The position numbers and the translations under genes were made by a program. Source: FEN-1219 sp963728995 (GTDB lineage Bacteria; Pseudomonadota; Gammaproteobacteria; Steroidobacterales; Rariloculaceae). Taken from it: DNA of 64,000 nt. Below the pieces are notes generated by a model. That model did not search any database, was not told the DNA's origin, and saw only the letters and a list, made by a program, of their open reading frames with translations. The DNA lies in contig CAVSMD010000002.1 in assembly GCA_963728995.1 (NCBI GenBank), positions 372,001-436,000 on the forward strand. Direction: 5' to 3'. The first letter of the stretch is position 1, and every line of letters begins with the position of its first letter. This document shows positions 51,374-59,896 of this stretch, piece after piece.

Positions 51374-53857
51374 ATGAATTTCCTAACCGGAATCCAGGCC
51401 GACCGTCTCATCGCACAAATCCGCGAGGAGGCCGATCCGACGTCGCCGAACGCGAAGAAGGCTTTCGCCAAGCTCGCCAGGCTCGGCACCAGTGCCATTC
51501 CCAAGATCCTGGAGGCGCTCGGCACGGCCGACAAACGGCAGACCGTCGAGTACGTGGAGCTGCTGAGCGCGCTGATCAACGACAAGACGCTACCCCTGAT
51601 CACGCGGGGGCTGGCCGATAGTGACCCCCGCACCGTGTCCGGCACCGCCTGGGCGTTGTCGAGCAACAAGCGCTACAACGTCAACCGGCTCGTCGACCTG
51701 CTCGGCGAGGACGATATCTCGAAGCCGGCCGTGATCGAGGTGCTGAACGCCCACAAAGATCGCCTGAACGTGCGCCAGCTGCTGGGGCAGATCTACTTCC
51801 TGCAGCCGAGCGAGAAGGCCGCGGTGTTCAAGCTCGTAGACGAGGTGACGACGGAGGACGTGATCCCCGATCTCCTGTCGCGCATGGACGGCAAGGACCC
51901 GATCGTGAAGATGCACCTGATCAACGTGCTGGCACGGTTCGATCGGCCGGACGTGAATCAGGCGCTGCAGGAGCAACTTCGCGACGTGAACAAGCTGGTG
52001 CGGCAGGCTGCCCTCGCCGGCATCGCGCGGTCGAAGACCAAGGTCGAGATTCAGGTCGTCGCGAACCTGCTGCTCGATTCGGACCTCGACGTGATGAACA
52101 AGGCCGTCGAAGTCATCGTGCAGCTGAATGATCCGGAGACCGCCAAGTACCTGATCCCCGCGCTGAAGTCGGAGAACGAGTTCAGCCGCCGATCCGCCGT
52201 GGAAATCCTGAACGAGATCGGCACGACGCACAGCGTCAAATACCTGCTCGAGGCCGTGGCCGACGAGGACTGGTGGGTACGTTCGCGCGCCTCCGACGCG
52301 CTCGCCAGAATCGGCGGGCCACGCGTCGTGGACGCCGTGCTGGACCTGATCAAGGACAAGGACGAGAACATCCGGCGCGCCGCGATCGAGATTCTGAACA
52401 CGTGTCGCGACAAACGTGCCGTCGATCGACTGATCGAAGCCACGCGCGACAAGGACTGGTGGGTCAGTGAGCGTGCCGCCGACGCGCTGGCCGAGATCGG
52501 TGATGTCAAAGCCCTACCGGCGCTGCTCGAGATGGTCGCCAAGAACGACCGGTCGCTCCCCGTCGCGCTCGGCGCCGTGGGCAGGCTCGGCAACCACAAA
52601 GTGCTCGACAAGATCCTGCCGTACCTGCAGCGCACCGAGAAAGAGGTGCGGATCGCCGCGATCACGGCCGTCGCGCAACTGGCGGGCGAGCAGCAGACGG
52701 AAGTCGTTCGTCCCTACATCCAGCAGGCAGCCCAGGGGGCGGACGAAACCGTGTTGCGGGCCGTCACGAAGGCGCTGCAGAAGCTCGACGGGAAGCTGTC
52801 GCCGAGCGGCCGGTTCGTCGGCACCGCCACCGTCGCCGGGGCCACGAGCGTCGCGAGCTCCACGACATCGCCGCCGCTCCCGACCCCTGGCCCCGCCTAC
52901 TCGCCGCCGCCTCCTCCCTCGCCGACGGGCACGTCGACGGCCCGGACATTGCTCGTGGACGGCCCGGAAGATGCCGCGGCGGCACCCCCGGCGCCCGAGA
53001 CGCCGTCATTCGATCTCAGCGCTCTGCAGCCCGGCGACCTCATCGAAGGCCGCTACAAGTTCATCCAAAAGATCGGCAAGGGCGCTTTCGGCACCGTGGT
53101 GCTCGTCGAGGACACCGTCGTCGAGGAGCGCCTGATCTTGAAGTTCTTGAACGCGAACGTGGCATCCGACGAGGAGATGTTGAAGCGCTTCGTGCACGAG
53201 CTGCGTTATTCCCGGCGGATCACGCACAAGAACGTCATCCGCATCTACGATTTCCTGTATGTCGGCGGCGGCTATGCGATCTCCATGGAATACTTTCCTT
53301 CGCACACGCTCGGCACGGAGATCGCCAACGAGAAGCCGATGCGTCCTGGCAAGGCGGTGCGGTACGCCGTCGACATTTGCACGGGGATGAGCGTCGCTCA
53401 CCAGCAGGGCATCATCCATCGCGATCTGAAACCCGCGAACATCCTCATCAACGACGGCGGTCTCGTGAAGATCGTGGACTTCGGCGTAGCTGCCGCTGCA
53501 AAGAGCGGCGACACTCAGCTCACGAAGACGGGCTACGTGATCGGCTCGCCGAAATACATGGCACCGGAGCAGATCCTGGGCAAGAAGGTCGACGAGCGTG
53601 CCGATATCTACAGCCTCGGCGTCATCACGTACGAGATGCTCGCCGGCAATCCGCCCTACAGCCGCGGCGACCACATGTCGGTCATGTATCAGCACGTGCA
53701 AGGCAAAGCGCAGCCATTGCAGGAAGCGAATGCCAGCGTGCCGCGTGAGCTCGCGGACGTCGTGACGAAGGCGATGCAGGTCGACAAGCTCAAGCGCTAC
53801 TCCTCGATGGACGAGCTGCGGTCGGCGCTCGAAACTGCAGCGGCCGGGCTCGAATGA
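51374..53857 (+). CDS. HEAT-repeat serine/threonine protein kinase
   Basis: Cytosolic Hanks-type kinase of 827 aa with an unusual order. Residues 1 to about 480 are HEAT/PBS-lyase-like helical repeats; two of them are near-copies, DEDWWVRSRASDALARIG and DKDWWVSERAADALAEIG. A Pro/Ser/Thr linker follows (about 485-555, with SPPPPPSPTGTSTA), then the kinase domain (about 560-825). All catalytic motifs are present: P-loop IGKGAFGTV (about 565), the Lys in LILKFL (about 588), HRDLKPANI (about 682), DFG (about 702) and MAPEQ (about 729). There is no membrane helix. The next gene, a PilT-family ATPase, starts six bases after the stop, so the kinase probably acts on pilus retraction. The substrate is unproven. 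Confidence 0.93.
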   Translation: MNFLTGIQADRLIAQIREEADPTSPNAKKAFAKLARLGTSAIPKILEALGTADKRQTVEYVELLSALINDKTLPLITRGLADSDPRTVSGTAWALSSNKRYNVNRLVDLLGEDDISKPAVIEVLNAHKDRLNVRQLLGQIYFLQPSEKAAVFKLVDEVTTEDVIPDLLSRMDGKDPIVKMHLINVLARFDRPDVNQALQEQLRDVNKLVRQAALAGIARSKTKVEIQVVANLLLDSDLDVMNKAVEVIVQLNDPETAKYLIPALKSENEFSRRSAVEILNEIGTTHSVKYLLEAVADEDWWVRSRASDALARIGGPRVVDAVLDLIKDKDENIRRAAIEILNTCRDKRAVDRLIEATRDKDWWVSERAADALAEIGDVKALPALLEMVAKNDRSLPVALGAVGRLGNHKVLDKILPYLQRTEKEVRIAAITAVAQLAGEQQTEVVRPYIQQAAQGADETVLRAVTKALQKLDGKLSPSGRFVGTATVAGATSVASSTTSPPLPTPGPAYSPPPPPSPTGTSTARTLLVDGPEDAAAAPPAPETPSFDLSALQPGDLIEGRYKFIQKIGKGAFGTVVLVEDTVVEERLILKFLNANVASDEEMLKRFVHELRYSRRITHKNVIRIYDFLYVGGGYAISMEYFPSHTLGTEIANEKPMRPGKAVRYAVDICTGMSVAHQQGIIHRDLKPANILINDGGLVKIVDFGVAAAAKSGDTQLTKTGYVIGSPKYMAPEQILGKKVDERADIYSLGVITYEMLAGNPPYSRGDHMSVMYQHVQGKAQPLQEANASVPRELADVVTKAMQVDKLKRYSSMDELRSALETAAAGLE

Positions 53858-53863
53858 GGCCTC

Positions 53864-54955
53864 ATGGCACGCATTGACGCCTTCCTGAAGCTCGGCATGG
53901 CACAAGGCTGCTCGGACATCCACCTGGCGGTGGGCGTGCCGCCGATGCTGCGCCTGCACGGCGACCTGATGCCGATCAAGTTTCGCGACCTCGGCGACCA
54001 GGAGCTCGAAGGCTACGTCGAGGAGATCCTGAGCGAATCGCAGAAAGATCGCTTCCGGCGCCGAGAGGACATCGACTTCTCGTACGTGAGCGGCGACGGC
54101 GGCCGATTCCGCGTCAACGTCTACCACAAGGCGACGGGCGTCGGCGCCACGTTCCGGAATATTCCGAGCGTGATCCCGAGCCTCGATAGCCTGGGGTTGC
54201 CGGCCGTCATCTCGAAGTTCTGCGACCAGCATCAGGGCATGGTGCTCGTCACGGGCTCCACCGGCACGGGCAAGTCGACGACGCTCGCGGCCATGATCGA
54301 CTTCCTGAATGCCACGCGGAGCCTCAATATCATCAGCCTCGAGGATCCGATCGAGTTCGTGCACAGCAGCAAGCGTTCGCAAGTGGTGCAACGCGAGCTC
54401 GGCACGCACATCCCGAGCTTCGCCGAGGGCGTGCGTGCCTCGCTGCGCGAGGACCCCGACGTGATCCTCGTCGGCGAGCTGCGCGATGGCGAGACGATCA
54501 GCATGGCAATGACGGCGGCGGAGACCGGTCACCTGGTGCTCGGCACGCTCCACACGACGAGCGCCGTGAAGTCCGTCGACCGAATCATCGACGCGTTGCC
54601 GGCCGATCAGCGCGAGCAGACGAAGAGCTTCCTCGCGCACAGCCTGCACGCCGTCATCACGCAAAACCTCGTGAAGACACCGGACGGACGCGGCCGACGC
54701 GCGGTCGTCGAGATCATGGTCATGAACCGCGCGATCGCGAAGCTGATCATGACGGAGCAGACGCATCAGATCCCGGCACAGCTGCAAACAGGCAAGGACG
54801 CCGGCATGCAGCTCATGGATCAGGCCCTGCTCAACGCGATCAACGCGAAGCTCATCGATCCGGACGACGCGTATCGCTTCGCCGCCGATCGGAAGAAGTT
54901 CGAGCGGTTCGTCACCGACACCACGGTGCTGCCGAGCGGCGTGAGCACCGGCTGA
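53864..54955 (+). CDS. PilT-family type IV pilus retraction ATPase
   Basis: Hexameric ATPase of the type IVa pilus machine, 363 aa. Its N-terminal PAS-like domain begins FLKLGMAQGCSDIHLAVGVP. The ATPase domain has Walker A GSTGTGKSTT (about 129-138), an Asp box in ISLEDPIEFVH, Walker B DVILVGELRD and the His box TAAETGHLVLGTLHTTSA. It lies directly between the kinase and a second PilT-like ATPase. No pilin or pilus assembly genes are nearby, and the canonical pilT may be elsewhere, so PilT or PilU identity is left open. Confidence 0.93.
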   Translation: MARIDAFLKLGMAQGCSDIHLAVGVPPMLRLHGDLMPIKFRDLGDQELEGYVEEILSESQKDRFRRREDIDFSYVSGDGGRFRVNVYHKATGVGATFRNIPSVIPSLDSLGLPAVISKFCDQHQGMVLVTGSTGTGKSTTLAAMIDFLNATRSLNIISLEDPIEFVHSSKRSQVVQRELGTHIPSFAEGVRASLREDPDVILVGELRDGETISMAMTAAETGHLVLGTLHTTSAVKSVDRIIDALPADQREQTKSFLAHSLHAVITQNLVKTPDGRGRRAVVEIMVMNRAIAKLIMTEQTHQIPAQLQTGKDAGMQLMDQALLNAINAKLIDPDDAYRFAADRKKFERFVTDTTVLPSGVSTG

Positions 54956-54975
54956 GCATCACGAGGGCCACGACC

Positions 54976-56034
54976 GTGTCGCTGATCAACGAATTCCTGG
55001 AAAGCATGTACATGCGTAAGGGCTCCGACCTGCACGTCATCGCAGGCGATCCACCCCGGATGCGCGTGCACGGTGATCTGATCACGCTGCAAAATCAGCG
55101 CCTCGACGCCGAGGAGCTGAAGGGCGAGCTGTTCGGCATCATGTCGGAGCAGTCGATCCAGCAGTTCAACCAGCACGACTCCGCCGACTTCGCCCATTCG
55201 ATCCCCGATCTCGCCCGCTTCCGCGTGAACGTGTTCCGGCATTTGCACGGCATCGGCGCGGTGTTTCGAGGCATTCCGTCGAAAGCCTTGACGCTCGATG
55301 AGCTCAAGATGCCGAAGGCTCTGCACGAGCTGGCAGGCGCGACACGCGGGTTGATTCTCGTCACCGGCAAGACGGGCTCCGGCAAGTCGACGACGCTCGC
55401 GGCCGTCATCGACGGCATCAACAGTCGCCTGAAGGGTCACATCCTGACCATCGAGGACCCGATCGAATTCGTGCATCAGCGCAAGAACTGCCTGATCAGC
55501 CAGCGCGAGATCGGCGCTCATGCGCCGTCCTTCGCCGCCGCGCTGCATTCGGCGTTGCGCGAGGATCCGAATGCGATTCTGGTCGGCGAGATGCGGGACC
55601 TCGAGACCATGAGCATCGCGATGACGGCGGCCGAGATGGGCGTGCTGGTCATGGGCACGCTGCACACCAATGGCGCTGCCGCCACGATCGATCGCGTGGT
55701 GAACATCTTTCCGGCGGACAAGCAGGATCACGTCCGCAACATGCTGTCCACGTCGCTGCGCGGTATCGTGTCGCAGCAGCTGCTGAAGAAGAAGGACGGG
55801 TCGGGTCGGTGCGTGGCCCTCGAGATCCTCATCAATACATCGGCCGCGGCGAACTTGATCCGCCAGGGCAAGCTCGAGCAGCTCGAGAACGTCATGCAGT
55901 CCGGCGGAGGCTCGGGCATGTGCACGATGGACAGCTCGCTGAAGAAGCTCCACGAGGACGGCGTCATCTCGGGTGAGGAGGCCTACCTGCAGGCCTTCGA
56001 CAAATCCAAGTTCGAGCACGTCAAAGACGCCTGA
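54976..56034 (+). CDS. Second PilT/PilU-family ATPase
   Basis: Paralogue of the preceding gene, 352 aa, starting with GTG at 54976. The N-terminal YMRKGSDLHVIAGDPPRMRV leads to Walker A TGKTGSGKSTTLAA (about 132), LTIEDPIEFVHQRKNCL, Walker B AILVGEMRD and a His box TAAEMGVLVMGTLHTNGA, in which the usual TGH is MGV. Thus the conserved His-box histidine before the LHT is replaced here, unlike in the first copy. This may make it a helper ATPase in the way PilU supports PilT. It is third in the kinase operon and is followed by metG after 73 bases. Confidence 0.92.
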   Translation: MSLINEFLESMYMRKGSDLHVIAGDPPRMRVHGDLITLQNQRLDAEELKGELFGIMSEQSIQQFNQHDSADFAHSIPDLARFRVNVFRHLHGIGAVFRGIPSKALTLDELKMPKALHELAGATRGLILVTGKTGSGKSTTLAAVIDGINSRLKGHILTIEDPIEFVHQRKNCLISQREIGAHAPSFAAALHSALREDPNAILVGEMRDLETMSIAMTAAEMGVLVMGTLHTNGAAATIDRVVNIFPADKQDHVRNMLSTSLRGIVSQQLLKKKDGSGRCVALEILINTSAAANLIRQGKLEQLENVMQSGGGSGMCTMDSSLKKLHEDGVISGEEAYLQAFDKSKFEHVKDA

Positions 56035-56048
56035 CGCATCGGTGAGCG

Positions 56049-56057
56049 TGGCATAAT
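56049..56057 (+). promoter_or_regulatory. Extended -10 promoter of metG
   Basis: TGGCATAAT, identical to the element upstream of the kinase gene, 50 bases before the metG TTG and inside the pilU-metG gap. Confidence 0.4.
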
Positions 56058-56107
56058 GCGGCTGGCAGCAACGGACGCTGCCTAGCCAGGTCGCGGAGCC
56101 GAAGCAG

Positions 56108-58124
56108 TTGAGCGTCAAGCGCACCATCCTCGTCACGAGCGCCCTGCCGTACGCGAACAACTCGCTGCACATCGGGCACCTCCTGGGCTACGTCCAGACC
56201 GACATCTGGGTACGCTTCCAGCGGCTGCGCGGTGAGCGCTGCCTGTACGTCTGCGCGAGCGATGCGCACGGCACACCCACGATGCTCAGCGCCGAGCAGG
56301 AGGGCATTGCGCCCGAGAAGCTCATCGAGCGCGTCAGCGCCGAGCACCGGCGCGATTTCGCCACGTTCAACATCAGCGTCGACAACTATCTGACGACGCA
56401 CGCTCCCGAGAACGAGGAGCTGACGACCGGTATTTACCAGCGCCTCGCGGACGGGGGCTTCATCGCTCGCAGGGTCATCAAGCAGGCGTACGACGCGCAA
56501 GCGGCAGATGTTTCTGCCCGACCGTTACGTGCGGGGCACTTGCCCCGTGTGCGCGACTCCCGACCAATATGGCGACTCGTGCGAGAGCTGCGGCGCCACG
56601 TACTCGCCGCTCGATCTGAAGGACGCCGTTTCGACGCTCTCGGGCACGCCGCCGACGCTGCGCGAGTCGGAGCACCTGTTCCTGAAGCTCGGCATGTTCG
56701 AGCGGGAGCTACGCGAGTGGGTCACGCAGCACATCGACGCGGTGCTCGTGCGCAAGCTCGACGAATGGTTCAAGGCGGGACTCAAGGACTGGGACATCTC
56801 GCGCGACCCACCCTATTTCGGCTTCAAGATTCCCGGCGAGCGAGACAAGTACTTCTACGTGTGGTTCGATGCGCCGATCGGCTACATGGCGAGCTTCCTG
56901 AATCTCTGTCGCCGCGAGGGACTGCGCTTCGACGATTTCTGGGGCGCGAACAGCGAATTCGAGCTGTATCACTTCATCGGCAAGGACATTCCGTATTTCC
57001 ATACGCTGTTCTGGCCCGCGATGCTGTCGGGTGCAGGCTACCGCAAGCCGAGCAGCGTCTTCGTGCACGGCCACTTGACCGTGGACGGGCAGAAGATGTC
57101 GAAGCGGCGCCGCACGTTCATTCCGGCCGCGGCGTTCGCCGCCCACCTGGATCCAGACTATCTGCGTTATTACTACGCCGCCAAGCTCGGCCCGAGCATG
57201 GACGACCTCGACCTGAATTTCGCCGACTTCGTGGCCAAGGTGAACGCCGATCTCGTCGGCAAGCTCGTGAACATCGCGAGTCGCTGCGCGGGATTCATCC
57301 ACAAGCAAGGCGGCGGACAGCTCGCGGCGGCGCTCCCAAGCGCCGCACTGTATGACACCTTTGCGGCCGCAGGCGCCGATATTGCCGCCGACTTCGAGCA
57401 GCGCGACTATGCGCGCGCCATGCGCCGAATCATGGCGCTCGCGGATCGGGCAAATCAGTACATCGACGAGCGTAAGCCGTGGGTTCTCGCGAGAACGGCG
57501 GGCAAGGAGGCCGAGATCGTCGAGATTTCCACGCTCGGGCTCAACCTGTTCCGCGTGCTGATGATTTATCTGAAGCCGGTGGTGCCGGAGCTTGCCGCAC
57601 GGGCGGAGAAGCTGCTGGCGGCGGGCGAGCTTAAGTGGCAAGACGCCGCGACGCCGCTGCTCGGCGGCCATATCGCTCCATTCGAGCCATTGCTGACGCG
57701 TGTCGAAGGCGCGGCCGTGGAGGCGATCATGGGCGCCGTGCCGGCCGCGCCGAGCGCACCAGCGCCACCTCCTACGCAGGACAAGGATCCGGGCATGTCG
57801 GAAATCGACCTCGCGCAATTTCAGAAGACCGAGCTGCGCGTGGCGCGGATCGTCGAGGCCGCGTTCGTGGAGGGCGCGGACAAGCTCCTGAAGCTCACGC
57901 TCGACGTGGGTACCGAGCAGCGCACGGTGTTTTCCGGCATCCGCCACTCGTACGACCCGGCGACGCTCACGGGCCGGCTCGTGATTCTCGTCGCGAATCT
58001 CGCGCCGCGTAAGATGCGTTTCGGCGTGTCGGAAGGCATGGTGCTCGCGGCAAGCGGCGACGACGAAGGCATTTTCTTGTTGAGCCCCGACAGTGGAGCC
58101 AAGCCCGGCATGAAGGTCAGCTGA
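56108..58124 (+). CDS. metG: Methionyl-tRNA synthetase, interrupted by one frameshift; variant KMSKS loop
   Basis: Class I synthetase for tRNA-Met. The first part (TTG at 56108) has SALPYANNSLHIGHLLGYVQ (HIGH motif) up to GGFIARRVIKQAYDAQAA. At about 56501-56508 one extra base moves the frame, and the protein resumes as MFLPDRYVRGTCPVC with the zinc knuckle cysteines (CPVC, CESCG). The signature loop reads KMSKRRRTF instead of the usual KMSKSRGTF, with both differing codons seen directly. A C-terminal EMAP-like tRNA-binding domain (ELRVARIVEAAFVEGADK) is fused, giving about 671 aa after correction. As the gene is essential, the shift is probably a sequence error. Confidence 0.92.
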
Positions 58125-58126
58125 CG

Positions 58127-58708
58127 ATGACCGAGCTGGCCTTGATCGTGCTCGGCGCGGCGCTCGTCAACAATCTCGTGCTCGTCCAGGCTCTCGGCGT
58201 TTGCCCGCTGTTCGGTGCATCGGGTCGGGTCGAGACGGCGATCGGCACGTCGCTCGTGACCGGCCTCGTGCTGACGGTGGTGTCGCTGCTGACTCACCTC
58301 ATCGAGCGCTATCTGCTGATGCCGTTCGATCTCCAGTACCTCCGCCTGATCGCCTTCGTCGCCGCGATCGGTATCGCCGTGCGCGGCACCGATTTCCTCA
58401 CTCGCCGTTTCGCGCCGCCCTTGGCACAGCTGCTGGGGCTGCAGATCCCGCTCGTGACGGCCAACTGCGCGGTGCTCGGCGTTGCCCTGCTGAACTCCGC
58501 GGCCAGCCGGAGCCTGATCGCGGCGTTGTTTTATGGAGTCGGTGCGGCGCTCGGCTTCGCGCTCGCGCTCGTGCTGTTCGCCGGCCTGCGCGAGCGGCTC
58601 GGTCAGGCCGACATCCCCGTGCCGTTCCGTGGCGCGGCAATCGCGTTCGTCACGGCCGGCATCCTGTCGCTCGCATTCCTGGGGTTCGCGGGTTTCGCAC
58701 GGCTTTGA
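58127..58708 (+). CDS. rsxA: Rsx/Rnf electron transport complex subunit A
   Basis: Six-helix membrane subunit of the Na+/H+-linked ferredoxin:NAD or SoxR-reducing complex, 193 aa. The two conserved cysteines that hold the intramembrane cluster with RsxE are visible in QALGVCPLFGAS and VTANCAVLGVALL. It starts three bases after the metG stop. The next expected genes, rsxB and rsxC, are not present before rsxD. Confidence 0.95.
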   Translation: MTELALIVLGAALVNNLVLVQALGVCPLFGASGRVETAIGTSLVTGLVLTVVSLLTHLIERYLLMPFDLQYLRLIAFVAAIGIAVRGTDFLTRRFAPPLAQLLGLQIPLVTANCAVLGVALLNSAASRSLIAALFYGVGAALGFALALVLFAGLRERLGQADIPVPFRGAAIAFVTAGILSLAFLGFAGFARL

Positions 58709-58854
58709 GATGAGGACAACGCCCGTCATGCCGGCTGGTCCCGCCTGATGCGCGCATCGTTGCCCGAATACGAGGTGCCCGGCACGACGGCCACGAATTG
58801 CCGTTGCTGCGACGCGGTCTACCCGACCCCTATCGCGCCGACGGAGCTCGAGGC
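58709..58854. other. Short gap in place of rsxB and rsxC
   Basis: Only 146 bases separate rsxA from rsxD. They hold small frames, including one of 36 codons at 58748-58858 with a CRCC motif, none of which resembles the ferredoxin-type RsxB or the NADH/FMN-binding RsxC. The two missing genes would normally span about 2 kb. Confidence 0.8.
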
Positions 58855-59896
58855 GTGACCCTGCGTTTCGCGCAGAATCCGGCGCCCCACGCCCCGCCCA
58901 TCGTCGGCGTGCCCGCCGTCATGCGCCGCGTGCTGTATGCGCTCGTTCCTGCGGCGCTCTGCTACACGTGGTTCTTCGGCTACGGGCTCCTGATCAACTT
59001 CGCGCTCGCGGCGAGCCGGCTCCCTGCTGACCGAAGCCATGGTGCTGCGCTTGCGCGGCCGCGGCGCGCGGCGCGCGCTGAATGACGGTAGCGCCCTCGT
59101 GACGTCGGCCCTGCTGGCGTTCGCGCTACCGCCGCTCGTGCCCTGCTGGATTCCGCTGCTCGGCGGCGCGGTGGCCATCCTGGTCGCGAAGCAGCTCTAC
59201 GGCGGGCTCGGCCGCAATCTGTTCAATCCGGCCATGGTGGGCTACGTGGTATTGCTGGTCTCGTTCCCGGTCGAGATGACGCACTGGATACCGCCCCGCA
59301 TGGGCGATCTCGATTACCGAGCGCTCGGGCTCCTCGAGCAACTGGACTACGCGTTCCTCGGCCATCTGCCGACCGCGGTCGACGTCGACGCGCTGACGCG
59401 GGCCACGCCGCTCGACCTCGTGAAGGAAGGCGTGCGCGCCGGCCGCAGCTTCGTCGAGATTCGCGGCGGTGCATTGTTCGGCGACTTCGGCGGCCGCGGT
59501 TGGGAGTGGGTCGCAAATTTGATCGCCGTCGGCGGCCTGTACCTGCTCTATACGCGCACGATCCGCTGGCACATCCCGGTGGCGGTGCTGAGCGGGCTAC
59601 TCGTGCCCGCCACCGTGTTCTCGTTCATCGACCCGGCGCGTTATGCGGCGCCCGCCTTTCATCTGTTCAGCGGTGCGAGCATGCTCGGCGCGTTCTTCAT
59701 CGCCACCGATCCCGTTTCGGCGGCCGCCACCGCGCGCGGCCGGCTGATCTACGGTGCGGGCATCGGGCTCGTGACCTACGTGCTCCGCACGTGGGGCAGC
59801 TATCCGGACGGTATCGCGTTCGCCGTGCTGCTGATGAACGCGACCGTGCCACTGATCGACCGCTACACGCGACCGAGAATCTATGGTCAGGCGTGA
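58855..59896 (+). CDS. rsxD: Rsx/Rnf complex subunit D, one frameshift near the N-terminus
   Basis: Flavin-carrying membrane subunit. The first segment (GTG at 58855) reads TLRFAQNPAPHAPPIVGV and CYTWFFGYGLLINFALAAS. An extra C at about 59022-59024 shifts the frame, which continues LLTEAMVLRLRGRG, VAKQLYGGLGRNLFNPAMVG and VLLVSFPVEMTHWIPP. Correcting one base gives about 346 aa, normal length. The covalent FMN site usually reads SGAT in this position; here it is LTRATPLD, keeping the Thr but with Arg for Gly. The frame overlaps rsxG by 14 bases. Confidence 0.9.

Noticed and set aside
58748..58858. 36-codon frame with CRCC as a miniature RsxB
   Set aside because: Spacing of cysteines and surrounding residues do not match either the N-terminal Fe-S site or the ferredoxin domains of RsxB.
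11294..59896. Programmed +1 frameshifting as a genome-wide decoding system
   Set aside because: Sites share no codon pair, stop codon or downstream structure that I could see; some lie in C runs typical of overcalling.
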